Under the pieces are notes generated by a model. That model did no database searches. It was not told the origin of the DNA and worked only from the letters and a program-made list of their open reading frames with translations. The position numbers were made by a program, and so were the translations under genes. Below, piece by piece: positions 31,973 through 39,504 of a stretch of DNA of 45,439 nucleotides. The stretch is taken from the IMG/VR virus record IMGVR_UViG_3300005843_000404, positions 1 to 45,439 of that record; one strand, 5' to 3'. The stretch comes from a virus. Positions within the stretch are counted from its first letter, which is position 1. Each line of letters opens with the position of its first letter.

Positions 31973-32584
31973 TCAGGCGGCCTCGCGGTCCTTGGTAAAC
32001 GCCCACACCAATGCAACGACCCATCCGATGAGACACCATCCCAGAAAGAGATTCAGGATGAAGATTGCGCCCGTGTTATTCTTCCCCCGGCTGCCGGCGA
32101 CAATCGTCGGCGCGAAATAGAGGAACCCGCCGACGGCGATCGCACCGGCGATCATCAGGAATGCCTTGGTCTTTTCCTGACTGGCTTTTTGTTGCGCCAT
32201 GTGCTCCGCAAATTCGCGGTCGGCTTTTGCCTTTTCCGCCTGCAGCAATTCCGCCTGGTGTTTGGATTCTGCGGCCTGCCTCTCTGCCAGCTCCCGCGCA
32301 CGCGCGTCGTCGGCCACCTTTCGATCGGCGGCCTGTTTCGCATCGGCGATGCTTTTCCGGTAGGCCGCAACCTTCGCAGGATCGTAGTGGTATTTTTGCT
32401 GGAGATCCGCCGGAAGTTTTTCAAACGGGATCTTCGCAACGCCGTCCGCATGGCTGATTCTAATGCCGTCATTCTCCACGGCCGTGACCTCGGTCTTTTT
32501 GTAAATGATGCCGTCGCGGGTGGTGATGTCCCCGGCGAAAGCGATGATCGGAAGCAGCAGCAGGATTAGGACGACCTTTTTCAT
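31973..32584 (-). CDS. Superinfection immunity (Imm-like) membrane protein with secreted N-terminal domain
   Basis: 203 residues from ATG 32584. Residues 1-17 are a signal peptide (MKKVVLILLLLPIIAFA). Residues 18-75 form a small beta domain (ITTRDGIIYKKTEV, GVAKIPFEKLPADLQQKYHY) of a type common in Verrucomicrobiota/Planctomycetota. Residues 76-135 are an Ala/Lys/Glu coiled coil. Residues 138-197 match the superinfection-immunity family (T4 Imm-like): YFAPTIVAGSRGKNN, then ILNLFLGWCLIGWVVALVWA. These proteins block DNA entry of related phages. The start overlaps the repressor stop by ATGA, so it is expressed in the lysogen. Confidence 0.75.
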   Translation of the reverse strand: MKKVVLILLLLPIIAFAGDITTRDGIIYKKTEVTAVENDGIRISHADGVAKIPFEKLPADLQQKYHYDPAKVAAYRKSIADAKQAADRKVADDARARELAERQAAESKHQAELLQAEKAKADREFAEHMAQQKASQEKTKAFLMIAGAIAVGGFLYFAPTIVAGSRGKNNTGAIFILNLFLGWCLIGWVVALVWAFTKDREAA

Positions 32585-33453
32585 AGTTGTTTTTTGATCA
32601 TGCCGGAGGCAATGCGCTGGATCACTGGCCACGCTCCGGCGATCTCGGCCAGGGGAAAATGCAGGGGTTTGTAATCGGAGTTCGCGCTTTCGAGGGTGAC
32701 GCTGTCGCCCCGCTTGCGCCAGAACTTGATAAATGCCGCGTCGCTTTTTGTGCGCACCACGGCGCAGCAGCCCTGCGTGAGTTCGGCTGCAGGCGAGCAG
32801 ATCACCACGTCGCCCTCGCGGATCTCCGGCTCCATCGAGTTGCCCGAGACCTTGATGGCGAATGCGCGGCGGTCGTCCACGTTCAAAGCGAATGCGCATT
32901 CCCCGCTCCATCCTTCGTCGCTGTGGCCGGCGTCCCATCCCCCGGCCTGCGCCATGGAAAGAAGGGGAACATTCCGGCCTTTCATGCCAGGCGGGAGTGC
33001 CACCGTCGGCTTTGATCCGTAGGTCAACCCGTTGCTGTCATCGCTGGAGATTACCGTGGGAGAATCGGAACCGCCCATCAGGTCCTCCTTGGAAAGCTCG
33101 GGAAGCTCCTTGATGATGGCCTCGATCATTTTTTCGCTGGCTTTGCCGGTGCCGCGCACCACGTTGGCGATCACGCCCGCATCATATCCGATCTTTTTCG
33201 CCAGAGCGGCCGGAGTGAGGTCATGCTCAGCGAGAGCGGCTGTTAACTTCTCGCGAGGATTGTAAACAGAGAAGCTGGCGGCATTCTCCATGATCTCCGC
33301 CAGCCTGTTAACAATTTTCGGGCCAGCCTCGCGATTCCCGTTTTCAATCTGATTTAAGTAGCTGCGCGTAATGCCCAGCAGGATCGCGGCTTTGCCCTGT
33401 GGCAGTTTTTCGCGCTCCCTCCATGCTGTTAACTTTTCTGCGAAAGTGTTCAC
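32581..33453 (-). CDS. Lysogeny repressor: two HTH domains plus S24 peptidase (CI/LexA-like)
   Basis: 290 residues, GTG start at 33453. A first XRE helix-turn-helix (about 5-57, GKAAILLGITRSYLNQIENG) and a second HTH-like unit (about 67-115, TPAALAKKIGYDAGVIANVV) precede the S24 domain. The cleavage dipeptide is probably Ala170-Gly171 (MAQAGGW). The Ser is in GNSMEPEI (S206) and the Lys in FIKF (K243). Activated RecA would therefore trigger self-cleavage and induction. Mu's own repressor lacks this, so the phage should respond to the SOS response. TGTTAAC operator-like sites lie before and inside the gene. Confidence 0.85.
   Translation of the reverse strand: MNTFAEKLTAWREREKLPQGKAAILLGITRSYLNQIENGNREAGPKIVNRLAEIMENAASFSVYNPREKLTAALAEHDLTPAALAKKIGYDAGVIANVVRGTGKASEKMIEAIIKELPELSKEDLMGGSDSPTVISSDDSNGLTYGSKPTVALPPGMKGRNVPLLSMAQAGGWDAGHSDEGWSGECAFALNVDDRRAFAIKVSGNSMEPEIREGDVVICSPAAELTQGCCAVVRTKSDAAFIKFWRKRGDSVTLESANSDYKPLHFPLAEIAGAWPVIQRIASGMIKKQL
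33241..33312. promoter_or_regulatory. Intragenic TGTTAAC operator-like copies in repressor gene
   Basis: Two further exact TGTTAAC sites, at 33241-33247 and 33306-33312, lie in the 5' part of the repressor coding region. A half-site CTGTTAA (inverted) is at 33534-33540 in the Cro-like gene. They could be auxiliary operators for looping or autoregulation. Confidence 0.4.
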
Positions 33454-33494
33454 TTTTTTCTTGATCTGTTAACAGCGTGTGTTAACTATTTCGC
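33427..33494. promoter_or_regulatory. Divergent control region: operator array and early promoter
   Basis: The sequence TGTTAAC occurs at 33427-33433, 33467-33473 and 33480-33486; the middle copy forms a perfect palindrome, CTGTTAACAG (33466-33475). For the rightward arm, TTGATC (33461-33466) and AACTAT (33484-33489) are 17 bp apart and would make a sigma-70-type promoter with the palindrome between the boxes. A repressor there would block it. The Cro-like gene starts about 6 bp after the -10 box. No clear leftward promoter could be chosen. Confidence 0.55.
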
Positions 33495-33662
33495 ATGATT
33501 GTTACGCGAAACACTCGCAAATGCAAAACAAAATTAACAGTGACCGCCGCTGCAAAGGCGCTCGGAGTGACGCGCACGCACTTGAGTCTTGTGCTTCATG
33601 GGCATCGGAAAAGCCGGTCGCTGACCAGCCGTTTTAACCAGCTCAAAAAGGAGACGGAATGA
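33495..33662 (+). CDS. Cro/Ner-like small HTH protein
   Basis: 55 residues, MIVTRNTRKCKTKLTVTAAA then KALGVTRTHLSLVLHGHRKS and a basic end. Residues 15-38 form a helix-turn-helix with the usual Ala, Gly-Val and Leu positions. It is the first gene of the early arm, transcribed away from the repressor, the place of cro in lambdoid phages and ner in Mu. Its stop overlaps the next ATG (ATGA). The start lies so close to the predicted -10 box that the mRNA may be leaderless. It was found by hand because it is short. Confidence 0.65.
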   Translation: MIVTRNTRKCKTKLTVTAAAKALGVTRTHLSLVLHGHRKSRSLTSRFNQLKKETE

Positions 33663-33898
33663 CGGGCAGCGAACAATACTTTATTGCCGAAAGCATCCGG
33701 CACGCACGCATGCTTCCCCACTCGGAGTGCGTGAACTTTCTTCGGGGCCTGTCGATGCTTTTGGGCGACCAGGACATTGTGACCTACTCCGGCGCAAATC
33801 TCCGCGCGGTAATTAACGGCATGCTGGAGACGGATGCGCAGCTAGAGCTGATCACCGGCGAACAATTACGTTTTGATCTCGGGGAGGCTTCCCGATGA
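33659..33898 (+). CDS. Small uncharacterised early protein
   Basis: 79 residues, acidic, MTGSEQYFIAESIRHARMLP, helical with SECVNFLRGLSMLLG in the middle. An AAGGAG ribosome site lies 5 bases before the ATG. It is the second gene of the early arm and overlaps both neighbours. No family recognised. Confidence 0.5.
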   Translation: MTGSEQYFIAESIRHARMLPHSECVNFLRGLSMLLGDQDIVTYSGANLRAVINGMLETDAQLELITGEQLRFDLGEASR

Positions 33899-34098
33899 AA
33901 TTCCGCATCGTCTGCTCATGGTGCGAGGCGTTGATCGAGGAGGGCGATCCGTTCGCGCAGACCAGCCACGGCATCTGCGAGGCGTGCCTGTTCGCGAATT
34001 TTCCGGAGCTGACTCCGGCCGGCGCGAAGTTCGAGGGCGAGGTCATCGTCGGCGACCGGTCGGCGCTGGTCTTCACAATCCCGGAGGTCGCGCACTAG
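33895..34098 (+). CDS. Small zinc-ribbon protein
   Basis: 67 residues. CSWC (7-10) and CEAC (about 28-31) form a four-Cys zinc-binding pair, with a beta C-terminus (FEGEVIVGDRSALVFTIPEV). GGGGAGG lies 7 bases before the ATG, a strong ribosome site. Probably a small DNA- or protein-binding regulator. Confidence 0.55.
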   Translation: MKFRIVCSWCEALIEEGDPFAQTSHGICEACLFANFPELTPAGAKFEGEVIVGDRSALVFTIPEVAH

Positions 34099-34100
34099 CC

Positions 34101-34472
34101 ATGGTTTCCTACGCGCCACCGAAACTCCCGAAGTGGAAGACCGAGGCGGTCCAGCAGGGCTGGTTCGATTTCCTCGTGCCCTACCGCTCGCCGATGATTT
34201 CGCCGGTGCAGGTCGCCAAGTCGCTCGGGCGGGATGTGGACCACGTCTACTCGCTCATCGAGCGCGGCAAGCTGGAGAACCACGGCGTGCCCGGCCGCAA
34301 GGTGGAACGCTACCGCATCACGCGCCGGTCACTCCTGGTCTACATGGCGGAGAGCGCGAACTACTCGCCGAACGACATCGTGGACCGGCTGGTCGACATC
34401 GCCTCCGCGCTCACCGAATCGCAGGTCGCCATCTTCGAGCAAAAGCTCAAATCCCTCCGCAATAAATTATGA
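34101..34472 (+). CDS. MerR/excisionase-like HTH protein
   Basis: 123 residues from ATG 34101. A central helix-turn-helix of the HTH_17 kind, SPVQVAKSLGRDVDHVYSLI, continues with ERGKLENHGVPG and RITRRSLLVYMAE, the order seen in excisionases and MerR-type readers. A helical tail (ALTESQVAIFEQKLKSLRNK) may dimerise. In the transposition arm it is probably an early regulator. The longer upstream frame is shadow. Confidence 0.6.
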   Translation: MVSYAPPKLPKWKTEAVQQGWFDFLVPYRSPMISPVQVAKSLGRDVDHVYSLIERGKLENHGVPGRKVERYRITRRSLLVYMAESANYSPNDIVDRLVDIASALTESQVAIFEQKLKSLRNKL

Positions 34473-35221
34473 AGAAACCCGCATCCAAATCCCCCGAGCA
34501 ACTTTTCACCTGCCCGAAGTGCCACACGCCGAACTTCACGGCGCGGGGCATCAAATCCCACAACTGCGACCGCCGCATCGTGGCGGCCGGCACGTCGCAG
34601 GATGAACTCAAGGGCGAGCAGCTCACCGAGCAATACCACCGCGCCACGGACGGCACCAAACAGGTCCTGATCTTCGGCGCGATGATGCTAATGGTCGAAA
34701 AAGAGGTCACCGTGTCCGCACGCGGACACGGCGGGAAGTTCGGGGCCAAGGGAGACGGTTTAAAGGCATGGCTCACAAAGTTCGCGCCGACGATCAACCG
34801 CTCCACGGCCTACCGGTTCCGCGATGTCGCGGAGTCGATCGCCAAGTCATTCGAGCTGCCGCCGAAAACGGATTTCATCAAGATCGCCACCACGCCGATG
34901 GATGAACTCAAGGGCCAGCAACGGAAGCTGCAGCTAGCCCTCTTCGATTTCGTGAGCGGCACGAGCCAGCGCAGTTGGCTCGACAAATTCAAGCGCCCGG
35001 TCAAGCACCGGAACCCCGGCAAGGACGACGACCAGGAGACCGACGAGATCAATCTCGCCGAGGTCGCGATCACGGAATTCAACCAGGCATCCGAGACGGT
35101 CCACAACCTCAAGGAGGAAATGACGCCGAAGCAATGGGACGCCGCGCTCGCGTCCGCCAGGGAGCACCTGGAGAAGCTCACGGACTGCAAGTGGGAATCC
35201 AAAGGAGGAGACGAATCATGA
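34469..35221 (+). CDS. Zinc-finger / DUF3102-like protein upstream of transposase
   Basis: 250 residues. An N-terminal zinc finger has FTCPKCHTPNFTARGIKSHN followed by C. Next comes a segment like DUF3102 regulatory proteins, where an aliphatic helix (QVLIFGAMMLMVEKEV) precedes a WL...P.I..STAYRFRDVAES unit. The C-terminal 80 residues are charged and helical (FNQASETVHNLKEEMTPKQW). It overlaps the transposase start by ATGA. Likely DNA-binding, function in transposition control inferred from position only. Confidence 0.5.
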   Translation: MKKPASKSPEQLFTCPKCHTPNFTARGIKSHNCDRRIVAAGTSQDELKGEQLTEQYHRATDGTKQVLIFGAMMLMVEKEVTVSARGHGGKFGAKGDGLKAWLTKFAPTINRSTAYRFRDVAESIAKSFELPPKTDFIKIATTPMDELKGQQRKLQLALFDFVSGTSQRSWLDKFKRPVKHRNPGKDDDQETDEINLAEVAITEFNQASETVHNLKEEMTPKQWDAALASAREHLEKLTDCKWESKGGDES

Positions 35222-36912
35222 ACGACGCCGCGAAAAAGAAGGCATGGAACCGGGCACGCGCGATCCATTTTCACGCGGCTTTGAAAGCCGTTTCAGAACA
35301 GGTCGCCGACGGCATGAAGCTCGGCGAGGCACTCGCGGCGGCGGCCCGGTCGCTGAACAAGAAGGTGATCCTGTGCGGCGACAAATCGCACGTCCTGAAA
35401 GCCTCTCCTAAAACGATGCGCCGCGAGTGGGACCGCTGGAACGCCGGCAACCCGGACCCGAAAACCTCCATGGCCCGCGCCAAGGCCTGCACGCCCGAGG
35501 CGCTGCTGCTTGATTACAAGCCGGGCTGCGGCGGCAGGGCGGCGCTCCCGCGCACGCTCATCGCGGAGATCCACCGCCGGGCAACGATGGAAACGGGAGG
35601 CCGCGACAAGAAAGGGCAGGCCCCGCTCTCGATCGTGCACGAAACCCTCTGCCGCGATTTCATGGACCGCAAGCCGCTGCCGGGCATCGATTACGCCCAC
35701 TACCTTCCCGGCGCGGAGTTCCCCTGGTCCTATTCGACCATCTCACGCCACAAGCCGTCCAGGGCGCTGCGGCAGGCCGGCAACCGGGGCATGGCGGCGC
35801 ACAAGGCGGCCTCCGCATACGTGCACATGAATTACACGAAGCTGCGCAAGGGCGAGCTTTACACGCTGGACGACGTGCGCCTGGACATCATCGTGATCGA
35901 CGAGGCCACGGGCAAGGCGATCGAGGTCGTGTGTTACATCCTCATGGAGGTCGGCAGCCGCTCGATCGTGGCCTACGTGATCAAGCCGGTCGCGGCGATC
36001 AAGGCCGAGGACGTGGACGAGCTGGTCGCGCACAGCCTGCAGACGCCCGGCTATGGCATCGGCAGGGGTTACGTCACGCACATCCTTTTTGAAAACGGCA
36101 CCATCGCCTGCAGCGCGGCCACGCAGGATGTGCTGGAAGGCGTGACCGAGGGCCGGATCAAGATCCACCGGAACATGATGGTGGGCGGCGTGCGGTGGGT
36201 CGGAAGCCCCCGCGACAAGGCGAGCGGCAACGCGGCCGGCAAGGGCGTGATCGAAAGTTTCAACCGCTGGCTGCATCTCGCCTTGCTGGATCTGCCAGGA
36301 CAACGCGGAAACAATTTTGCAAACGCCCCGGCGAACCTCGGCTACGCGGGCGCGGAAAACATCACGAAGGGGAGCGTCGCCGCTGCCGCCCAGGAGCTGG
36401 CGCAGTTCGACATTTCCACGGGCCGCCGGCTGAAGCTCAAGCTGCCGATGCTTTATTTCTTCGAGCTGAACGCGGCCGTGAAGGCCGTGATCGACCGGCA
36501 CAACACCGAGGCGGGCCACGCCTACTCCGGGCATGGACGGTTCCGGCAGGCCGAGGTCGCGCCCGGCGTGTGGAAGGACATGGAACCCGCGCCCGTGGCA
36601 GCACCGGTGGAACTCCCCGTGTTCGACGTTCCTGCTTATCCGGAGGAAGTCGCGGAGGCACCGGCGGCCCCTGCAGCGCCCGCTGTAAAACATTACGTCC
36701 TCAAGGGTGCCGCGCCCGCGCAGACGCTCTCGATCGGCCAGCGCTGGGCGATCTTCAACAAGGTGTGGGCCGCCGTTAAGGCCGTGAAACCGGAGACAAA
36801 CCAGTTCGCCATCATGCGGCGGGTCACCGGCAAGACCAGCCTCAAGGAAATGACCGACGAGGAATTTTTGAAGCTCGCGCACGTTTTGAAACAAATCTCC
36901 CAACCCTCATGA
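35218..36912 (+). CDS. Mu-type transposase catalytic subunit (A protein without C-terminal barrel)
   Basis: 564 residues, with a strong AAAGGAGG ribosome site 9 bases before the ATG. Residues 1-190 are helical DNA-binding units. The RNase H-like core runs about 205-360. The first acid is in LDDVRLD (D219), the second position is FENGT (E292, where Asp is usual) and the third is GVIESF (E346). The spacing of 73 and 54 residues fits the family. Residues about 440-475 hold the helix after the core (KAVIDRHNTEAGHAYSG). An Ala/Pro linker leads to a helical C-terminus. The beta-barrel normally fused here is in the next gene. It cuts and joins phage ends. Confidence 0.8.
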   Translation: MNDAAKKKAWNRARAIHFHAALKAVSEQVADGMKLGEALAAAARSLNKKVILCGDKSHVLKASPKTMRREWDRWNAGNPDPKTSMARAKACTPEALLLDYKPGCGGRAALPRTLIAEIHRRATMETGGRDKKGQAPLSIVHETLCRDFMDRKPLPGIDYAHYLPGAEFPWSYSTISRHKPSRALRQAGNRGMAAHKAASAYVHMNYTKLRKGELYTLDDVRLDIIVIDEATGKAIEVVCYILMEVGSRSIVAYVIKPVAAIKAEDVDELVAHSLQTPGYGIGRGYVTHILFENGTIACSAATQDVLEGVTEGRIKIHRNMMVGGVRWVGSPRDKASGNAAGKGVIESFNRWLHLALLDLPGQRGNNFANAPANLGYAGAENITKGSVAAAAQELAQFDISTGRRLKLKLPMLYFFELNAAVKAVIDRHNTEAGHAYSGHGRFRQAEVAPGVWKDMEPAPVAAPVELPVFDVPAYPEEVAEAPAAPAAPAVKHYVLKGAAPAQTLSIGQRWAIFNKVWAAVKAVKPETNQFAIMRRVTGKTSLKEMTDEEFLKLAHVLKQISQPS

Positions 36913-37799
36913 GAAACATCCATTTGCCAGATCCACAACCCACGCCAGCGCCGGCTGCCGGTCTTCCCAGGCTTCGCTCGGTCACCAACGACCCGGCCCG
37001 CGAATACGCGCAACGCCCCGGAGAGGTCGAGCCGCTCCCGGATTCCATCGCGGCCCTGATCCTCTGCAAGCGCGGTTACGCGATCGTGGAGCGCCACCAG
37101 ATCAAGGTGACGATGGACACGAAGACCTATTTCTTCGCGAGCAGCGCCAGCGTGACGATCGCCGAGAAAAACGGGACCGGCGAAAAGGTCCTGTGGGTGA
37201 TCAACCGCCACGCGCCCGACGTGCTCCACATCCTCGGGCGCGACGGCGAATACATCGAGTCGATCCCGCGCAAGGGGAGGGCCGACTGGTTCAGCAACGA
37301 CGCCGCCAGCAAGGAAGCCCTGGCCGAGACAAGGCGCATGCGCCAGCGCGACATGACCCGCCTGCAGCAGATCCACCAGCCCGACACCGCCGCCGCCCTG
37401 GAGCGCGAGCAGGACAACACCCGCCGCGTCGCCAAGCTCGTGAACACTTTCCCGGCCAGCACTCCAGCAAGGCATGTAGATGCCTCGGCTCCATCTTCCA
37501 GGCAGGAGATGCCCCTCGAAGTCCCCGGCGACATCGATGGTAGCGAAATCGAGCTAGGATGCCTCCCCGAACGGAAGGCTTTGGGCCGATCCAAGACAGA
37601 TCGGCACGCTGGCCGGGAATCCCTTTCAACGCCGCCAGCGGCCGCCGCCCGCATCCCGTCCATCCCGAGGGCCGAGCGGATCGCCGCCGGGATCTCGCGC
37701 GTGGACGCCCGCCGCTCCCAGTTCAAGACCGCCGTAAAACGCGACGAGGATCTCGCCGCCGAGGCCGACGCCGCTTTCGACGAAATGCTCACAAAGTAA
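36909..37799 (+). CDS. Separate Mu-transposase beta-barrel (Mu_transpos_C-like) subunit
   Basis: 296 residues, ATG overlapping the catalytic-subunit stop (ATGA). Residues about 45-135 resemble the small barrel that follows the core in MuA: AALILCKRGYAIVERHQIKV, YFFASSAS, KVLWVINRHAPDVLHILGRD and GEYIESIPRKGRADWFSND. A helical basic region follows. After a region of unusual composition (about 190-245, with two hairpins in the DNA) comes a helical end, RRSQFKTAVKRDEDLAAEAD. In MuA the barrel and C-terminal helices contact DNA, MuB and ClpX. Here they would have to bind the core in trans. Confidence 0.65.
   Translation: MRNIHLPDPQPTPAPAAGLPRLRSVTNDPAREYAQRPGEVEPLPDSIAALILCKRGYAIVERHQIKVTMDTKTYFFASSASVTIAEKNGTGEKVLWVINRHAPDVLHILGRDGEYIESIPRKGRADWFSNDAASKEALAETRRMRQRDMTRLQQIHQPDTAAALEREQDNTRRVAKLVNTFPASTPARHVDASAPSSRQEMPLEVPGDIDGSEIELGCLPERKALGRSKTDRHAGRESLSTPPAAAARIPSIPRAERIAAGISRVDARRSQFKTAVKRDEDLAAEADAAFDEMLTK
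37470..37605 (+). repeat. Palindrome-bearing insert-like segment inside the barrel gene
   Basis: AGGCAT-gtag-ATGCCT (37470-37485) and GCCGATC-caagaca-GATCGGC (37585-37605) are inverted repeats about 100 bp apart. Codon use between them differs from the flanks, and the encoded region lacks any domain look. It may be a small palindromic element that inserted in frame. Confidence 0.35.
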
Positions 37800-37822
37800 A
37801 CCTGCAACCCACAAAAAAACCC

Positions 37823-38830
37823 ATGGTCCAAATTCTAGAAAAACCCGCCACCACCGGAACTGATGATCAACCCCTGTCACCAGCGCCGGTCAACCGCACC
37901 CCGAAAATATTCAACCCGGAGACGCGCGACCGGCTCATCGCCTATCGCGACGAGAACAAGCTTTCCCTGGCCGACCTGGCGAGGGAGCTGAACAGCAACC
38001 CCGCGTCGTTGAGCAAGTATTTCAACGGCAAGCCCGAGGGCGACGTGAGGAAATTCGAGGCGCTCGCCGAGGACATCCTCAAGACCGCCGGCAGCCGCAT
38101 GGAAGTGAAGGCCGCGAATTTCCCGACGAACGTCACCAAGCGCGTGGCGGCGATCTGCGAGCAGATCCGCAAGACCGATGACTTCGGCCTGATCCACGGC
38201 CCGGCCGGCATCGGCAAGACGCTCGGCAAGGACATGTATGCCGCGATCAACCCGACCGCGATCGCCATCGAGCTGAACCGCTGGCAGAGCAGCTCGGGCG
38301 GCATCGTGGAGCTGCTCTTCCAGAGCATGGACACCCGCTCCTACAGCGGCAATGTGCGGCGCATTTCGTGGATGGTCCAGCGCCTGAGCAAGAGCCGCCG
38401 GCTCATCATCATCGACAACGCGCAGCGCATCACCAGCGGCGGCCTGCAGATGGTGTTTGATTTCCACGACGCCACCGGCTGCCCGATCGTGCTGCAGGGG
38501 AATCCCGAGGTGCTGGAGAAGATCAGGAAAAACGACCAGCAATTCTCCCGCATCGGCATCGTGCGCGAGGTGAAGCTGGAAGGCCACGACGAGGTCGCGG
38601 CGGAACTGATCGCGCAGATCCTCCCCGAGTGCGCGAAGGACCGCGACCTGCACGCCCTGGCGGTGAAGGTCGTCGAGAACCGCGGCCACCTCCGGGCGCT
38701 GCGCAAGCAGCTCGTGCTCACCCGCGAGCTGATGGAAGCCAAGGCATTCGCCGGCCAGCCCGCCAAGGCATTCAAGGGCGCACACACGCAGCTCGTGCGC
38801 GACTACAAACTCCTGGAGGACGCGCAATGA
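37823..38830 (+). CDS. MuB-like AAA+ ATPase (transposition target selection)
   Basis: 335 residues from ATG 37823; the longer frame upstream overlaps the barrel gene and was rejected. Residues 33-90 are an HTH unit (LADLARELNSNPASLSKYFN), as in MuB. The ATPase has Walker A GPAGIGKT (126-133) and Walker B LIIIDNAQ (194-201). MLQGNPEV-type and FSRIGIV segments follow, and an arginine-rich helical end (RGHLRALRKQLVL) closes it. MuB coats target DNA, activates the transposase and gives target immunity. Length (Mu 312) and all motifs look intact. Confidence 0.85.
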   Translation: MVQILEKPATTGTDDQPLSPAPVNRTPKIFNPETRDRLIAYRDENKLSLADLARELNSNPASLSKYFNGKPEGDVRKFEALAEDILKTAGSRMEVKAANFPTNVTKRVAAICEQIRKTDDFGLIHGPAGIGKTLGKDMYAAINPTAIAIELNRWQSSSGGIVELLFQSMDTRSYSGNVRRISWMVQRLSKSRRLIIIDNAQRITSGGLQMVFDFHDATGCPIVLQGNPEVLEKIRKNDQQFSRIGIVREVKLEGHDEVAAELIAQILPECAKDRDLHALAVKVVENRGHLRALRKQLVLTRELMEAKAFAGQPAKAFKGAHTQLVRDYKLLEDAQ

Positions 38831-39504
38831 GCGATCAACCCGACGACAAAAGGACGGCGGAGTTTCCCGTCGCGCTAGTCCTGGCATGCCGTCTCGCCAT
38901 CCAGGCCGTCCTTGATCGAGTGAAGAAGGAGCCAGCAGCCAAGGAGCTTTTCACCTTCACGGAAAGCCTGCAGTTGCTGATCCAGGCGGAGTCGCTGCTC
39001 ACCGGCCGGCCCGACTGGAGGATCGAGGCGGAAGTGTATGGTCTCGATATTCCCGAGCACGATCCCGAGGACGCCGCCATCGACTTCAAGCCGTTTTGCG
39101 CCACCGATGAAGCACGTGGCATTCTCACGAGGCCGTTCGTGACGGGATACTATCGATGCGCCTGCGACGGTCACATCATGGCCTGCATTCCGCGCCACGA
39201 TGCCGACAACGAGGATGAAGGTGCGCCGGATATCGAAAGGGTCCTCGCGGACTTTGACAAGGCAGCGGAATTCTTCCCATTTGCGACCGAAATTGACGAT
39301 CCCGCGTCGGATTATCAGGTCGGCCCGCGATGGGTGCGCGGTTATTATTTGAAGCTCATTTCAATGCTCCCGAACGCACGCTGCGCATTCCAGGCAGGCG
39401 ATAAGAACAGCGCTCTCTCATTCCGTTTCGGCAAGTCGGGAATCGGCATGCTGATGCCCCTGCGCGAAGCGAAAAACCCCATTGTCCTGGAGGTTTCCAA
39501 ATGA
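38827..39504 (+). CDS. Uncharacterised early protein, weakly sliding-clamp-like
   Basis: 225 residues. An N-terminal helical part (ALVLACRLAIQAVLDRVKKE) is followed by TGYYRCACDGHIMACI, WVRGYYLKLISMLPNA and, near the end, SFRFGKSGIGMLMPLRE. The strand order ending with a GxGxxMPxR sequence recalls phage proteins distantly like the beta clamp C-terminal domain, which end in VMPMR. Only a hint; function uncertain. Overlaps both neighbours by 4 bp. Confidence 0.45.
   Translation: MSDQPDDKRTAEFPVALVLACRLAIQAVLDRVKKEPAAKELFTFTESLQLLIQAESLLTGRPDWRIEAEVYGLDIPEHDPEDAAIDFKPFCATDEARGILTRPFVTGYYRCACDGHIMACIPRHDADNEDEGAPDIERVLADFDKAAEFFPFATEIDDPASDYQVGPRWVRGYYLKLISMLPNARCAFQAGDKNSALSFRFGKSGIGMLMPLREAKNPIVLEVSK

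Noticed and set aside
35743-36903. 386-codon minus-strand frame
   Set aside because: Antisense to the transposase core; His/Arg/Asp-rich.
37877-38887. 336-codon minus-strand frame
   Set aside because: Antisense to the MuB-like ATPase with Walker motifs.
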